Below are positions 1 through 6,329 of a DNA stretch of 7,889 nt, piece by piece (position 1 is the stretch's first letter; every line of letters starts with the position of its first letter). The DNA lies in contig CAMZBE010000054.1 of the NCBI GenBank assembly GCA_947304475.1, positions 1 through 7,889 on the forward strand. Direction: 5' to 3'. The stretch comes from an uncultured Clostridia bacterium. Lineage in GTDB: Bacteria; Bacillota; Clostridia; Oscillospirales; CAG-272. The translations under genes were made by a program, and so were the position numbers. Under the pieces are notes generated by a model, which ran no database searches, was not told the origin of the DNA, and was given only the letters and a program-made list of their open reading frames with translations.

Positions 1-991
1 CCCTGCCAGACTCCGGTTCATACGCCGCGAAGCGCGTCAGCCAGTGCTTTGCGCCGCAAAGCCCTTCAAGCAGCGAGGCGACGTAATGGGCGTGCAGTTG
101 CGCCGCGCTCTTGGCGTAACGGTTGTAGGGGACCGTATCGGTTTCGGCAAGCACGTATTGGATCCCGTGCTTTTTGAGGCGTGCGGAGCAGATCGCCGCC
201 TGCCGCATCCCGTCGCTGAACCCGCGGTCGGTGACGGGGGCGTACGAGCCGTTCGGGGCGCGCACGACGGTCGGGTTGTTCTTGCCCGCGAAGATCGGGT
301 TGGTATAGACGACCGAGTCGCAGAAGTGCCCCGACGTGCAGTTGATCCCCTGAATGGTCGGATCGATCTCATCGATCGCCGCCCGGAACGCCTTCGCCGC
401 CTTGATCAGCGTGTCGCGCTGGATCTCTTCGTAGAGGAGCGCGATCGGATCGCAGAAGGGCGCCGCCAGGATCGCCTCGCGCAGTTGATCCCGGGAATAG
501 TTCGTCCCGGCGCGGCGGTTGAACTCGGCGACGTGGTAGGGGCAGACGCAGCCCTTACCCGGTCGGACGATCATGCGGAAATCGTCGTCGAGCATGATCG
601 CGGCGGGTCTCTCCTTCGCGATCGTGCGGAGAACGTCGCAGAAATGCGAAAGAAAACGCGGATCTTCCGGGCAATAGACCGGCTCGGCTTTCCCGTCGGT
701 CAGATTCTCGTACTGCGTGAATGGCGCGAGCGTCAGGTCGTAGCCGTGCCCGAGCGACGCCTGCACCAGGATCCCTGCGGGAACCCCCTCTTTTTCAAGC
801 GCGTCGCGGAAGCGGGCGAAGATCTTCGCGCACTTCCCCGCTTTATCCCAGACCGGATCGCCCTCGGGGACCAGTACCATCTCGAAGAGCGGCATCGCGA
901 TCACGCCCTTACGGTACAGATCGACGATATCCGCGCACCGCTCGGCAAAATGATCGTCTTTTAAGGGGGTGACGGAATAGGAATACAGCAT
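1..991 (-). CDS. Putative glycoside-hydrolase-like TIM-barrel protein (3' end beyond window)
   Basis: This is an open frame of 330 codons from an ATG at 989-991 to the left edge, with no stop, so only the N-terminal part is present. AAGGAGA (997-1003) sits 5 bases upstream of the ATG. There is no signal peptide (it starts MLYSYSVTPLKDDHF), so a cytoplasmic enzyme is likely. Visible motifs are IMLDDDFRM (residues 132-140), a Cys-rich GKGCVCPYHVAEFN (145-158), NCTSGHFCDS (217-226) and LAETDTVPYNRYAKSA (281-296), followed by GAKHWLTR. An acidic cluster after one strand and a later E-x-D-x-P-x-N-R-Y segment resemble the acid and nucleophile strands of clan GH-A barrels, but I cannot name a family. 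It is the second gene of an operon behind a sugar isomerase-like gene, which fits glycan or sugar catabolism. The catalytic assignment is inference. A non-catalytic GH-like protein is possible. Confidence 0.72.
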   Translation of the reverse strand, partial: MLYSYSVTPLKDDHFAERCADIVDLYRKGVIAMPLFEMVLVPEGDPVWDKAGKCAKIFARFRDALEKEGVPAGILVQASLGHGYDLTLAPFTQYENLTDGKAEPVYCPEDPRFLSHFCDVLRTIAKERPAAIMLDDDFRMIVRPGKGCVCPYHVAEFNRRAGTNYSRDQLREAILAAPFCDPIALLYEEIQRDTLIKAAKAFRAAIDEIDPTIQGINCTSGHFCDSVVYTNPIFAGKNNPTVVRAPNGSYAPVTDRGFSDGMRQAAICSARLKKHGIQYVLAETDTVPYNRYAKSAAQLHAHYVASLLEGLCGAKHWLTRFAAYEPESGR

Positions 992-1010
992 CTCTTTCTC
1001 CTTCGGGAAA

Positions 1011-1030
1011 ACGCGCGGGATCCCGCGCGT
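1011..1030. promoter_or_regulatory. Perfect 20-base palindrome between two operon genes
   Basis: The sequence acgcgcggga/tcccgcgcgt is exactly self-complementary. It lies in the 64-base gap between the isomerase stop (1056) and the start of the next gene (991). As minus-strand RNA it folds into an 8-bp GC-rich stem with a GATC loop, followed by TTTT and, 7 bases later, the AAGGAGA ribosome binding site. It could be a weak attenuator, an mRNA processing or stabilising hairpin, or a DNA operator. The sequence does not decide between these. Confidence 0.5.
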
Positions 1031-1055
1031 CTCCGTTCTGTTGCGTTTTTGACCG

Positions 1056-1913
1056 TCAGTGCTTGCGGTACTCGTCGACCTTGCCCGCTAAAAACTTGGC
1101 GCGTTCCGCCATGAAGCGCGCGACGCCGGGATAGAACTCTTTTTCAAACGGAATGAAGGTGTTGTCGGACTCGAGCGTAAAGTCGCCCTTATAATCGATC
1201 TCGCCGAGCGCGCGGCAGACCTCGTCCCACTTGATCTTGCCGAGCCCGGGAAGCACGTGCAGATCGTTCACGTAGTCGACGTCGTGGACGTGCAGAGCGC
1301 CGAGGCGGTCGTGCCCGATGATCCGGATCGCGTCCTCGGGCTCGCGATTGCAGAGCGGAACGTGTCCGATATCAAGGCAGACGGTGTAGTGGTCGGGATC
1401 GTCGAGCGCGTCGTAAAGGTTTGCGAGTTCCTTCGGATCGGCGCAGATATCGTCGACGATCCGGCGGCAGACGGGGTGGTACTGCCACATATTCTCGATC
1501 GCGACCTTGACGCCGTACTCCTTGATCAGCGGCAGGAGACTGCGGTAGAACGACACGTTGAGATCAAAGATCTCCTTTTCGTGTCCGTAGTAGCGACCCG
1601 GCTGCAGCGGGTGAACGATCATCTGTTTCACGCCGAACTTGGAAGCGAACGCGAACACCCGCCAAAACTCCGGCTGGATCTTCGTGATAAACTTCTGATA
1701 CCCGAAGGGCGCGTGCGCCTGATTGAAAAGGACGCCGAAAGATTTCCCGATCGCAAGCGCCTCTTTGGCTTCCTCGTCGGTCGGCAACGCGGAGAGATCC
1801 GCGACGTCGAGCGAAAGGTCGAGCACGGGGTATCCCGCCTCGCAGAGCAGTTTGATCCCTTGGGCAAAGCCGAAAGCGGCAACGGGGCATTGCGTTTGCG
1901 TTGCAAAAAGCAT
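1056..1913 (-). CDS. Sugar phosphate isomerase/epimerase (AP_endonuc_2 TIM barrel)
   Basis: The product is a 285-residue protein of the xylose-isomerase-like / AP endonuclease 2 barrel superfamily, whose members isomerise or epimerise sugars and inositol derivatives using a divalent metal. The expected strand-end residues are present: QAHAPFG (65-71), VHP (100-102), VAIENM with Glu140, CLDIGH with Asp181 and His184, LHVHD with His208 and His210, LPGLGKIKW (221-229), and FTLESD with Glu248. Length is normal for the family (about 260-300). The ATG at 1911-1913 has AGGAGAA at 1921-1927 and a good promoter at 1951-1979. It is the first gene of an operon with the glycoside-hydrolase-like gene and is divergent from an AraC regulator. 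The exact substrate cannot be read from sequence; epimerase, isomerase or dehydratase are all possible. Confidence 0.85.
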   Translation of the reverse strand: MLFATQTQCPVAAFGFAQGIKLLCEAGYPVLDLSLDVADLSALPTDEEAKEALAIGKSFGVLFNQAHAPFGYQKFITKIQPEFWRVFAFASKFGVKQMIVHPLQPGRYYGHEKEIFDLNVSFYRSLLPLIKEYGVKVAIENMWQYHPVCRRIVDDICADPKELANLYDALDDPDHYTVCLDIGHVPLCNREPEDAIRIIGHDRLGALHVHDVDYVNDLHVLPGLGKIKWDEVCRALGEIDYKGDFTLESDNTFIPFEKEFYPGVARFMAERAKFLAGKVDEYRKH

Positions 1914-1950
1914 ACTTGTTTTCTCCTGTCACAGTCTTTTTCCGTAGATC

Positions 1951-1979
1951 ATTGTATCACAAAAGCGTTCGGTTTTCAA
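1951..1979 (-). promoter_or_regulatory. Sigma-A promoter for the isomerase operon
   Basis: On the minus strand, TTGAAA (1974-1979) and TACAAT (1951-1956) are separated by exactly 17 bases. Each hexamer differs from consensus at one position. The predicted start near 1944 gives a leader of about 30 bases that contains the AGGAGAA ribosome binding site. Confidence 0.7.
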
Positions 1980-1988
1980 GAAAAGAGT

Positions 1989-2002
1989 CGAAAATCTTTT
2001 CG
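1989..2002. promoter_or_regulatory. Palindrome upstream of the isomerase promoter, possible operator
   Basis: CGAAAA-TC-TTTTCG is a 14-base inverted repeat lying 9 bases upstream of the -35 box of the minus-strand promoter, where activators often bind. It lies in the 245-base divergent region shared with the AraC gene. AraC-type proteins more often use direct repeats, so its role is uncertain. The rest of the divergent region (about 2003-2106) shows only a short GCCGC/GCGGC hairpin near 2050-2065. Confidence 0.25.
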
Positions 2003-2106
2003 CGCGGGCGCGTCTGTTCCGTTCTTTCTCCTTTACCTATTGTAGCATCGCCGCCCTTGCGCGGCTTATCAAATCGGACGCAATTTTTACAATTTCGGTG
2101 CAACTG

Positions 2107-2135
2107 TTGCGTTTCGGCTCAAAAATTGTTATAAT
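2107..2135 (+). promoter_or_regulatory. Extended -10 promoter for the AraC regulator
   Basis: A perfect TATAAT (2130-2135) is preceded by TG at 2127-2128, giving an extended -10. A weak TTGCGT (2107-2112) lies 17 bases upstream. The -35 overlaps an 11-base palindrome GCAAC-T-GTTGC (2100-2110), a candidate autoregulatory site. The predicted start near 2142 leaves a very short leader (about 17 bases) that holds only the GGAAAGGGGG ribosome binding site (2143-2152). Confidence 0.65.
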
Positions 2136-2158
2136 GGTGTTCGGAAAGGGGGACGCGA

Positions 2159-3028
2159 ATGAAAAACGAGGTCGTTTACGGGATCACGAAACTGAAAAGC
2201 GAAATGGAGATCGACGGGATCTATACCGTCCACTATTTCGAGTACGCGAAAAACTTTGCTTTTTCGGGAGAGAGCCACGCGTTCTGGGAACTGGTCTACG
2301 CCGACAAGCGCAGTCTGATCATCACCGCCGGCGACAAAGAGTTGAAACTCGAACGCGGGCAGATGTATCTGCACCGCCCGTACGAATTTCACAATCTGCG
2401 CTGCGACGGCGAACACGCGGCGAACTCCGCGATCATCTCTTTCGGCGGCGAACTGCCGGAACTTGACGCCGTGGCTGGAAAGGTCATCGACTGCACCCCC
2501 GAAGAAAAACGGCTGATCGCCGGGATCATCCGCGAGGCGGGTTCGGCGTTCGCCACGCCCCTCGGGCTACTCGGCGTCCGGCAGATGCAGAAGTCCGAAA
2601 ACGGGGAGTTCGGGTGCGAGCATCTGATCAAGAGTTATCTCGAACAACTCCTGATCGTACTGGTCCGCGCAATGAAGAAAAAGCCGACCGAAAACTACGA
2701 GAGCGGCGGCAAACAGTTCTCCGCCATTCTCCGGTTTCTGGAAGAGAACGTCTCGGAAAAACTCCGTTTCGGGGACGTGGCGAAGCATTTCAGTCTCTCG
2801 CCCTCGATCCTCAAACGCGACTTCCGTCGGCAGACCGGCTGCGGCGTGATGGAATACTTTACGAAACTGAAGATCGACGCCGCAAAACAACTGATCCGCG
2901 AGAGCGAACTCAACTTCACCGAGATCGCGGCGGAACTCTCCTTCGGGAGTTCGCAGTATTTCACCGCCGTCTTCCGCCGCGTGACCGGCATGACGCCGAG
3001 CGAATACCGCGAATCGGTCTTGAAGTAA
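2159..3028 (+). CDS. AraC family transcriptional regulator with N-terminal cupin domain
   Basis: This is a 289-residue DNA-binding regulator. Residues about 20-100 look like an AraC cupin sensor (HAFWELVYAD at 40-49, ITAGDKELKLERGQMYLHRPYEFHNL at about 55-80). A helical linker spans about 112-175. The C-terminal double helix-turn-helix spans about 185-287: the first motif is around FGDVAKHFSLSPSILKRDFRRQTG, and the second around FTEIAAELSFGSSQYFTAVFRRVTGMTPSEYR, the classic AraC signature. The ATG at 2159 has a GGAAAGGGGG site 6 bases upstream. The gene is divergent from the isomerase/glycoside-hydrolase-like operon, so it probably senses a sugar-related ligand and controls that operon; this is inferred from position. 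The ligand is unknown. The stop is TAA, just before a strong terminator. Confidence 0.92.
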   Translation: MKNEVVYGITKLKSEMEIDGIYTVHYFEYAKNFAFSGESHAFWELVYADKRSLIITAGDKELKLERGQMYLHRPYEFHNLRCDGEHAANSAIISFGGELPELDAVAGKVIDCTPEEKRLIAGIIREAGSAFATPLGLLGVRQMQKSENGEFGCEHLIKSYLEQLLIVLVRAMKKKPTENYESGGKQFSAILRFLEENVSEKLRFGDVAKHFSLSPSILKRDFRRQTGCGVMEYFTKLKIDAAKQLIRESELNFTEIAAELSFGSSQYFTAVFRRVTGMTPSEYRESVLK

Positions 3029-3034
3029 GCGAGC

Positions 3035-3070
3035 AAAGAAAAGGGATCCCACCCGGGATCCCTTTTCTTT
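3035..3070. terminator. Bidirectional intrinsic terminator between convergent genes
   Basis: A perfect 16-bp inverted repeat (3035-3050 with 3055-3070) encloses an ACCC loop. The stem is GGGATCCC flanked by A-rich and T-rich ends, so T-rich tails follow the GC core on both strands. It terminates the AraC gene (stop 3028) on plus and the phosphohexomutase gene on minus, whose TAA starts at the last base of the repeat. Confidence 0.9.
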
Positions 3071-4485
3071 TACAGACCGAGAAAGTTTTTGAACGCCGTG
3101 ATATACGCGACGGCGCCGGCGTGCGTATCGCTCTCGGCGAAGATGCGGAGCAGCGGTTCGGTCCCCGAAAAGCGGCAGATCACCCACCCGCCGCGCTTGA
3201 AGTAGACCTTACAGCCGTCGACGTAGTTCACCCGTTCGATCTCGTCCGGGAAATCGGGCAGACGCTTCTCTTTCAGCAAGACGGCTTCAATCTCGGGTTT
3301 GCGTTCGGGGACGAAGCGAAGGTTGTCCTCGACCATGACGAACTTCCCGTACCGTTTTTCCATCTCGCAGAGGATCTCGCCCGGCGTTTTGCCGATCACG
3401 CTGATCATCTCGGCGAAAAGTGACGCGGCGTAGATCGAGTCCTTGCCGTGGATATGGCCGCGGACGGTGAGTCCCCCGGACGACTCCCCGCCGAGCACCG
3501 CGTCGACCTCGTCGATCTTTGCGGAAACGTACTTGAACCCGACCGGAACTTCGTAGCACTTCTCGCCGAAGGACGCGGCGATCTTATCCAGCAGGTGCGT
3601 CGTCGCGAGATTGCGGACGGCGGGACCTTTCCACCCCTTGTACTTGACGAGGTAGAGGTAGAGCATACAGAGGATCTCGTTGGCGGTGATGTACCGTCCG
3701 CCGGGATCGATGATCCCGAGGCGGTCGCCGTCGCCGTCCATCGCAATCCCGAGGTCGTAGCCCCCCTTGACCACCGCGTCTTTCAGCGGCAGCAGACTGT
3801 TCTCGCTCGGTGCGGGCATCACCCCGCCGAAATACGCGTCCTTATTGATATGGATGGCGTCGATCGTACAGCGCGCGGTATGGAAGATCACCATCAGGGG
3901 ATAGGTCCCCGAGCCGTGCATTGAATCGAACAGTACCCGCAGTCCCCGCTCGCGCAGAGCGTTCATGTCGAGCAGGGCGATGATGTCGTCGAGGAACCGG
4001 TTGAACGGGTTCTTGAGATACGTGATCCGCCCGTCCCGGACCGCGTCCGTGAAGTTCGCAAACGGAACGTCCCCGATTTCGTCGGTTTTCCGTTCGACCG
4101 CGCGCGTCACTTCGACGGGGGCGTCCCTTCCCTCTTCGACGATCAGTTTGATCCCGTTGTAGCCCGACGGGTTGTGCGACGCCGTAATCTCGACGCCGAG
4201 ATGCAGTTCCCGGTCCTTGACCGTGTGCATGATCAGCGGCGTGGGGGCGGAGCGCGGCAAAAACAGCACCCCGATCCCGCCGCCCGAGATGACCTCGGCT
4301 ACCCATTTCGCGGCGTCCTCGGAGAGGAAGCGCCGGTCGTAGCCGATAATGACCGGCTTATCGGTCAGATTGTTTTCTTTCAGGTAGGCAAGCGACGCGG
4401 CGGCGACGCGGCGGACGTTTTCACAGGTGAAGTCCTCGCCGATCACGGCGCGCCAGCCGCCGGTACCGAATCGGATCGTATCCAT
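3070..4485 (-). CDS. Phosphoglucomutase/phosphomannomutase family phosphohexomutase
   Basis: This enzyme of the alpha-D-phosphohexomutase superfamily moves phosphate between C1 and C6 of a hexose phosphate. All four active-site blocks are intact (numbered from the ATG): GTGGWR (7-12), phosphoserine loop TASHNP with Ser103, metal loop DGDGDR (250-255), sugar-specificity loop GGESSGG (332-338), and phosphate-binding RFSGTEP (438-444). The length, 471 residues, fits the family. I prefer the ATG at 4483-4485: it overlaps the deacetylase stop as TGATG and has a G-run ribosome site 7 bases upstream. A GTG one codon earlier (4488) is the alternative. Third gene of the nagB operon; a glucosamine-phosphate substrate (GlmM-like role) is inferred from neighbours. 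Glucose or mannose phosphates are equally allowed by the motifs. Confidence 0.9.
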   Translation of the reverse strand: MDTIRFGTGGWRAVIGEDFTCENVRRVAAASLAYLKENNLTDKPVIIGYDRRFLSEDAAKWVAEVISGGGIGVLFLPRSAPTPLIMHTVKDRELHLGVEITASHNPSGYNGIKLIVEEGRDAPVEVTRAVERKTDEIGDVPFANFTDAVRDGRITYLKNPFNRFLDDIIALLDMNALRERGLRVLFDSMHGSGTYPLMVIFHTARCTIDAIHINKDAYFGGVMPAPSENSLLPLKDAVVKGGYDLGIAMDGDGDRLGIIDPGGRYITANEILCMLYLYLVKYKGWKGPAVRNLATTHLLDKIAASFGEKCYEVPVGFKYVSAKIDEVDAVLGGESSGGLTVRGHIHGKDSIYAASLFAEMISVIGKTPGEILCEMEKRYGKFVMVEDNLRFVPERKPEIEAVLLKEKRLPDFPDEIERVNYVDGCKVYFKRGGWVICRFSGTEPLLRIFAESDTHAGAVAYITAFKNFLGL

Positions 4486-5051
4486 CACGATACCCCCCCG
4501 ATCGTTTTCGCGACCTCGTCCGCGAAACGCCCGATAAATCCGGCGACGTACGCGGCGGGCGTCACGTCCCGGTCGAGCAGCGGCAGAAGATCAAGAGCGA
4601 AGTTCAAACTGTTCGTTGCATCGGTCTCGTGCGACGCGAGGAAGGTCGCGTTCGCCGCCCGGCGACCGATCGCCGCCTCGTCGTAGCGTTTGCCGCCCGC
4701 GACCTGCGAACGGTGGACGGTCAGCAGTTTTTTCGCCAGTTCCGGGTACGCCCCGGTATCAAGACGCACCTTGTCGGCGTCGCACAGCCAATCCAGTCCG
4801 CGCCAGACTTCCAGTCCGACGAAAACCTCGGGACGGTACTCCCCGGTAAGGCGCCGGACGGCTTCGATCACCCGGAGCGCGACCGCGACGTGCGTCGGGT
4901 GCTTGTCCGCCGGGTTGTGCGTGTAGAGCCGCTTGGGACGGACGGTTTTCAGAAGTGCAACGAGGTCTTCGACCGCGTCGGTATTCGCCGCGTCCTTGAC
5001 CGCCGCCGACGGAGAGCCGAGTTGGATCACGGCGCGGTAGCCGCCGATCAT
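4485..5051 (-). CDS. PIG-L family deacetylase, C-terminal part (downstream of in-frame TAG)
   Basis: This 188-codon frame continues the PIG-L (LmbE-like) deacetylase begun at 5312, in the same frame, after a single TAG at 5058-5060 and two GCG codons. It carries YTHNPADKHPTH (residues 43-54), which includes the probable third zinc-ligand histidine, then LEVWRGLDWL (80-89) and the conserved HRSQVAGGKRYD and ATFLASHETD segments. On its own it lacks the AHxDD zinc/base motif, so it cannot be a complete enzyme. AGGA lies 10 bases before the ATG (5049-5051), partly overlapping the stop context, so restart translation is plausible. The TGA stop overlaps the start of the mutase gene as TGATG. It may be one half of a split enzyme, or part of a pseudogene or an amber-readthrough gene. 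Confidence 0.72.
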   Translation of the reverse strand: MIGGYRAVIQLGSPSAAVKDAANTDAVEDLVALLKTVRPKRLYTHNPADKHPTHVAVALRVIEAVRRLTGEYRPEVFVGLEVWRGLDWLCDADKVRLDTGAYPELAKKLLTVHRSQVAGGKRYDEAAIGRRAANATFLASHETDATNSLNFALDLLPLLDRDVTPAAYVAGFIGRFADEVAKTIGGVS

Positions 5052-5057
5052 CGCCGC

Positions 5058-5312
5058 CTATTCCTGCTCTTTTTTGCGCACCTCTTTCATTTCCTCGTCG
5101 GTATAGCCGGCGAACTCGCCCGTCCGGGGACTGCCCGCCCCGTCGGTGACGATCACCGCGCAAAACGAGTGCTTACCGTAGCAGTCGGATATCGGCGCGT
5201 ACGCCATGATCTCGACATCGTCCTGGTGCGCGGAGATACAGAGATCGGTTATCCCGGCAAGGCTCTTTTCGCCCGAAAAAAAGATATGCGCGTTCGGATT
5301 TTTCAGCGTCAT
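5058..5312 (-). CDS. PIG-L family deacetylase, N-terminal part (ends at in-frame TAG)
   Basis: This 84-residue frame ends in TAG. It holds the diagnostic zinc motif as AHQDD (residues 28-32; usual form AHPDD): His29 and Asp32 as zinc ligands, Asp31 as general base. This is followed by VTDGAGSPRTGEFAGYTDEEM (55-75) and VRKKEQE. Family members continue directly from EQ-x-x-AA into IGxY, which is just what the next open frame encodes, so the intact protein would be about 275 residues. The ATG at 5310-5312 overlaps the nagB stop by 4 bases (ATGA) and uses AAAGGAG at 5321-5327. The family hydrolyses N-acetyl groups of GlcNAc-type sugars; the exact substrate here is unknown. Both flanks of the stop look well conserved, so any inactivation would be recent. 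Confidence 0.75.
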   Translation of the reverse strand: MTLKNPNAHIFFSGEKSLAGITDLCISAHQDDVEIMAYAPISDCYGKHSFCAVIVTDGAGSPRTGEFAGYTDEEMKEVRKKEQE

Positions 5313-6025
5313 TCGATCGTCTCCTTTCCCGTGTAGATTACCGCTGCGTTCGGGTGATCCAGCAAGATCGACGCCGGGACTTCCGGCGTGACCGCTCCCG
5401 TAAACGCGCGCTTCACGATCTCGAATTTCTCTTCGCCCGCGATCAACACGACCGTTTTCGCCCGCATGATGGTCTTCATGCCGACCGTGATCGCGTACGC
5501 CGGGGGTTTGCCGTCCGGGAAGAACCTGCCGTTTGCTTCAAGCGTCGACGCGGTCAGTTTTACCCGGTGCGTCTCGTCAATGAAGTGCCGGGACGGCTCG
5601 TTGAAGCCGACGTGCCCGTTGAACCCGATACCAAGCAGTTGCAAATCGATCCCGCCGAGCCAGCCGATCAGGTGATCATAGCGCACACATTCGGCGACGG
5701 GATCGGCGGCGTTGCCGTTGGGAATGAAGGTGTTTTCGGGCTTGATATTGATATGATCGAAAAAGTTTTCCTTCATAAAATACGCGTAACTTTCGGGGTG
5801 CGTCGCGGGCAGCCCGCAGTACTCGTCCAGGTTGACGGCATACGCCCGCGAAAAATCGACCTTGCCCGCTTCGTACAGTTCGATCAACCGCCGGTATACC
5901 CCGAGCGGGGACGATCCGGTCGCCAGCCCGAGCACCGAGTCGGGCTTCCGTTTCAGTTGCGCCGCGATCAGGTCCGCCGCACACCGACTCATTTCGTCAA
6001 AATCGTTTTCCCGGATCAGAACCAC
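5309..6025 (-). CDS. nagB: Glucosamine-6-phosphate deaminase
   Basis: NagB converts glucosamine-6-phosphate to fructose-6-phosphate and ammonia in the cytoplasm. Family motifs, numbered from the chosen GTG: GLATGSSPLGVY (33-44), VNLDEYCGL with Asp67-Glu68, and GIGFNGHVGFNEP with His138 and Glu143. The Asn before Gly-His, where the E. coli enzyme has Asp, is normal in Bacillus-type enzymes. I choose GTG at 6023-6025: it gives 238 residues, close to the usual ~240, has an AGGGGG site 9 bases upstream, and the protein then starts VLIRENDFDEMS. An in-frame ATG at 6062-6064 would add 13 basic residues, has no ribosome site, and lies inside the predicted -10 box. First gene of an operon with the PIG-L deacetylase and the phosphohexomutase. 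Confidence 0.92.
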   Translation of the reverse strand: MVLIRENDFDEMSRCAADLIAAQLKRKPDSVLGLATGSSPLGVYRRLIELYEAGKVDFSRAYAVNLDEYCGLPATHPESYAYFMKENFFDHINIKPENTFIPNGNAADPVAECVRYDHLIGWLGGIDLQLLGIGFNGHVGFNEPSRHFIDETHRVKLTASTLEANGRFFPDGKPPAYAITVGMKTIMRAKTVVLIAGEEKFEIVKRAFTGAVTPEVPASILLDHPNAAVIYTGKETIE

Positions 6026-6059
6026 TGTGCTCCGCCCCCTTTTCTTCTTTTCCGGTTTT

Positions 6060-6068
6060 ATCATAGCA
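6060..6068 (-). promoter_or_regulatory. Extended -10 promoter for the nagB operon
   Basis: The minus strand reads TGC-TATGAT, an extended -10 element (TG at 6067-6068, hexamer 6060-6065). No good -35 lies at 16-18 bases; TTGCAA is present but 21 bases away. A start near 6053 gives a ~28-base leader before the GTG start. The weak -35 region would suit an activator or repressor acting at the adjacent inverted repeats. Confidence 0.5.
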
Positions 6069-6084
6069 CAACGGGCTCGCCGCG

Positions 6085-6106
6085 TCTTGCAAGATCAGCC
6101 GATCTT
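6085..6106. promoter_or_regulatory. Overlapping inverted repeats upstream of nagB, possible operator
   Basis: TCTTGCAAGA (6085-6094) is a perfect 10-base palindrome. It overlaps AAGATC-AGCC-GATCTT (6091-6106), a 6+4+6 inverted repeat. They lie 20-40 bases upstream of the nagB -10 box. The second repeat is followed on the plus strand by TTTTTA, so it might also act as a weak plus-strand terminator, but no plus-strand gene lies upstream. I do not recognise a known NagR/GntR site. Confidence 0.3.
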
Positions 6107-6191
6107 TTTACGATTTCAGACGCGTTCCGGTTTCTCGGAGCGAAAAGCGGCATGACGGAGCAGAACAGACGGCAAACGGATACTCCGTCGC

Positions 6192-6223
6192 TAAAAACGA
6201 AAAGCGGCGCGCCCCCGCTTTTC
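6192..6223 (-). terminator. Hairpin plus T-run, terminator-like on the minus strand
   Basis: GAAAAGCGG (6199-6207) pairs perfectly with CCGCTTTTC (6215-6223) around a 7-base loop, and the minus strand continues into TTTTT (6193-6197). No gene transcribed on the minus strand lies immediately upstream, since the tRNA is on the plus strand. It may protect the nagB operon from read-through from the right, or be a leftover of a lost gene. The rest of 6107-6282 has no supported gene. Confidence 0.4.
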
Positions 6224-6282
6224 TCCCGTTCTTCCGTTCTCCGTACGCCGTTTTACCTTTTCTTCTTTTTTTCAAAAAGACC

Positions 6283-6311
6283 TTGACAAACCCCGGCGGG
6301 TGTGATATGAT
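6283..6311 (+). promoter_or_regulatory. Near-consensus promoter for tRNA-Leu
   Basis: A perfect TTGACA (6283-6288), a 17-base spacer and TATGAT (6306-6311, one mismatch) form a strong sigma-A promoter. The predicted start near 6318 gives a ~12-base leader before the tRNA 5' end. Confidence 0.88.
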
Positions 6312-6329
6312 ATTCAAGCATTCCGAAAC

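Noticed and set aside
44..964. Long plus-strand open frame of about 306 codons
   Set aside because: It is antisense to the minus-strand hydrolase-like gene, which has a better start, ribosome site and protein-like motifs. The Arg-rich translation is typical of a GC-rich shadow frame.
2003..2045. AAAGGAG ribosome-like site and TACAAT box on the minus strand near 2025-2045
   Set aside because: No start codon follows at a usable distance and no open frame of meaningful length starts there.
5058..5060. TAG as pyrrolysine codon in the deacetylase
   Set aside because: The PIG-L family has no known pyrrolysine position here and no Pyl genes are in the window. Restart, mutation or a base error are simpler. 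Readthrough stays open but is not favoured.
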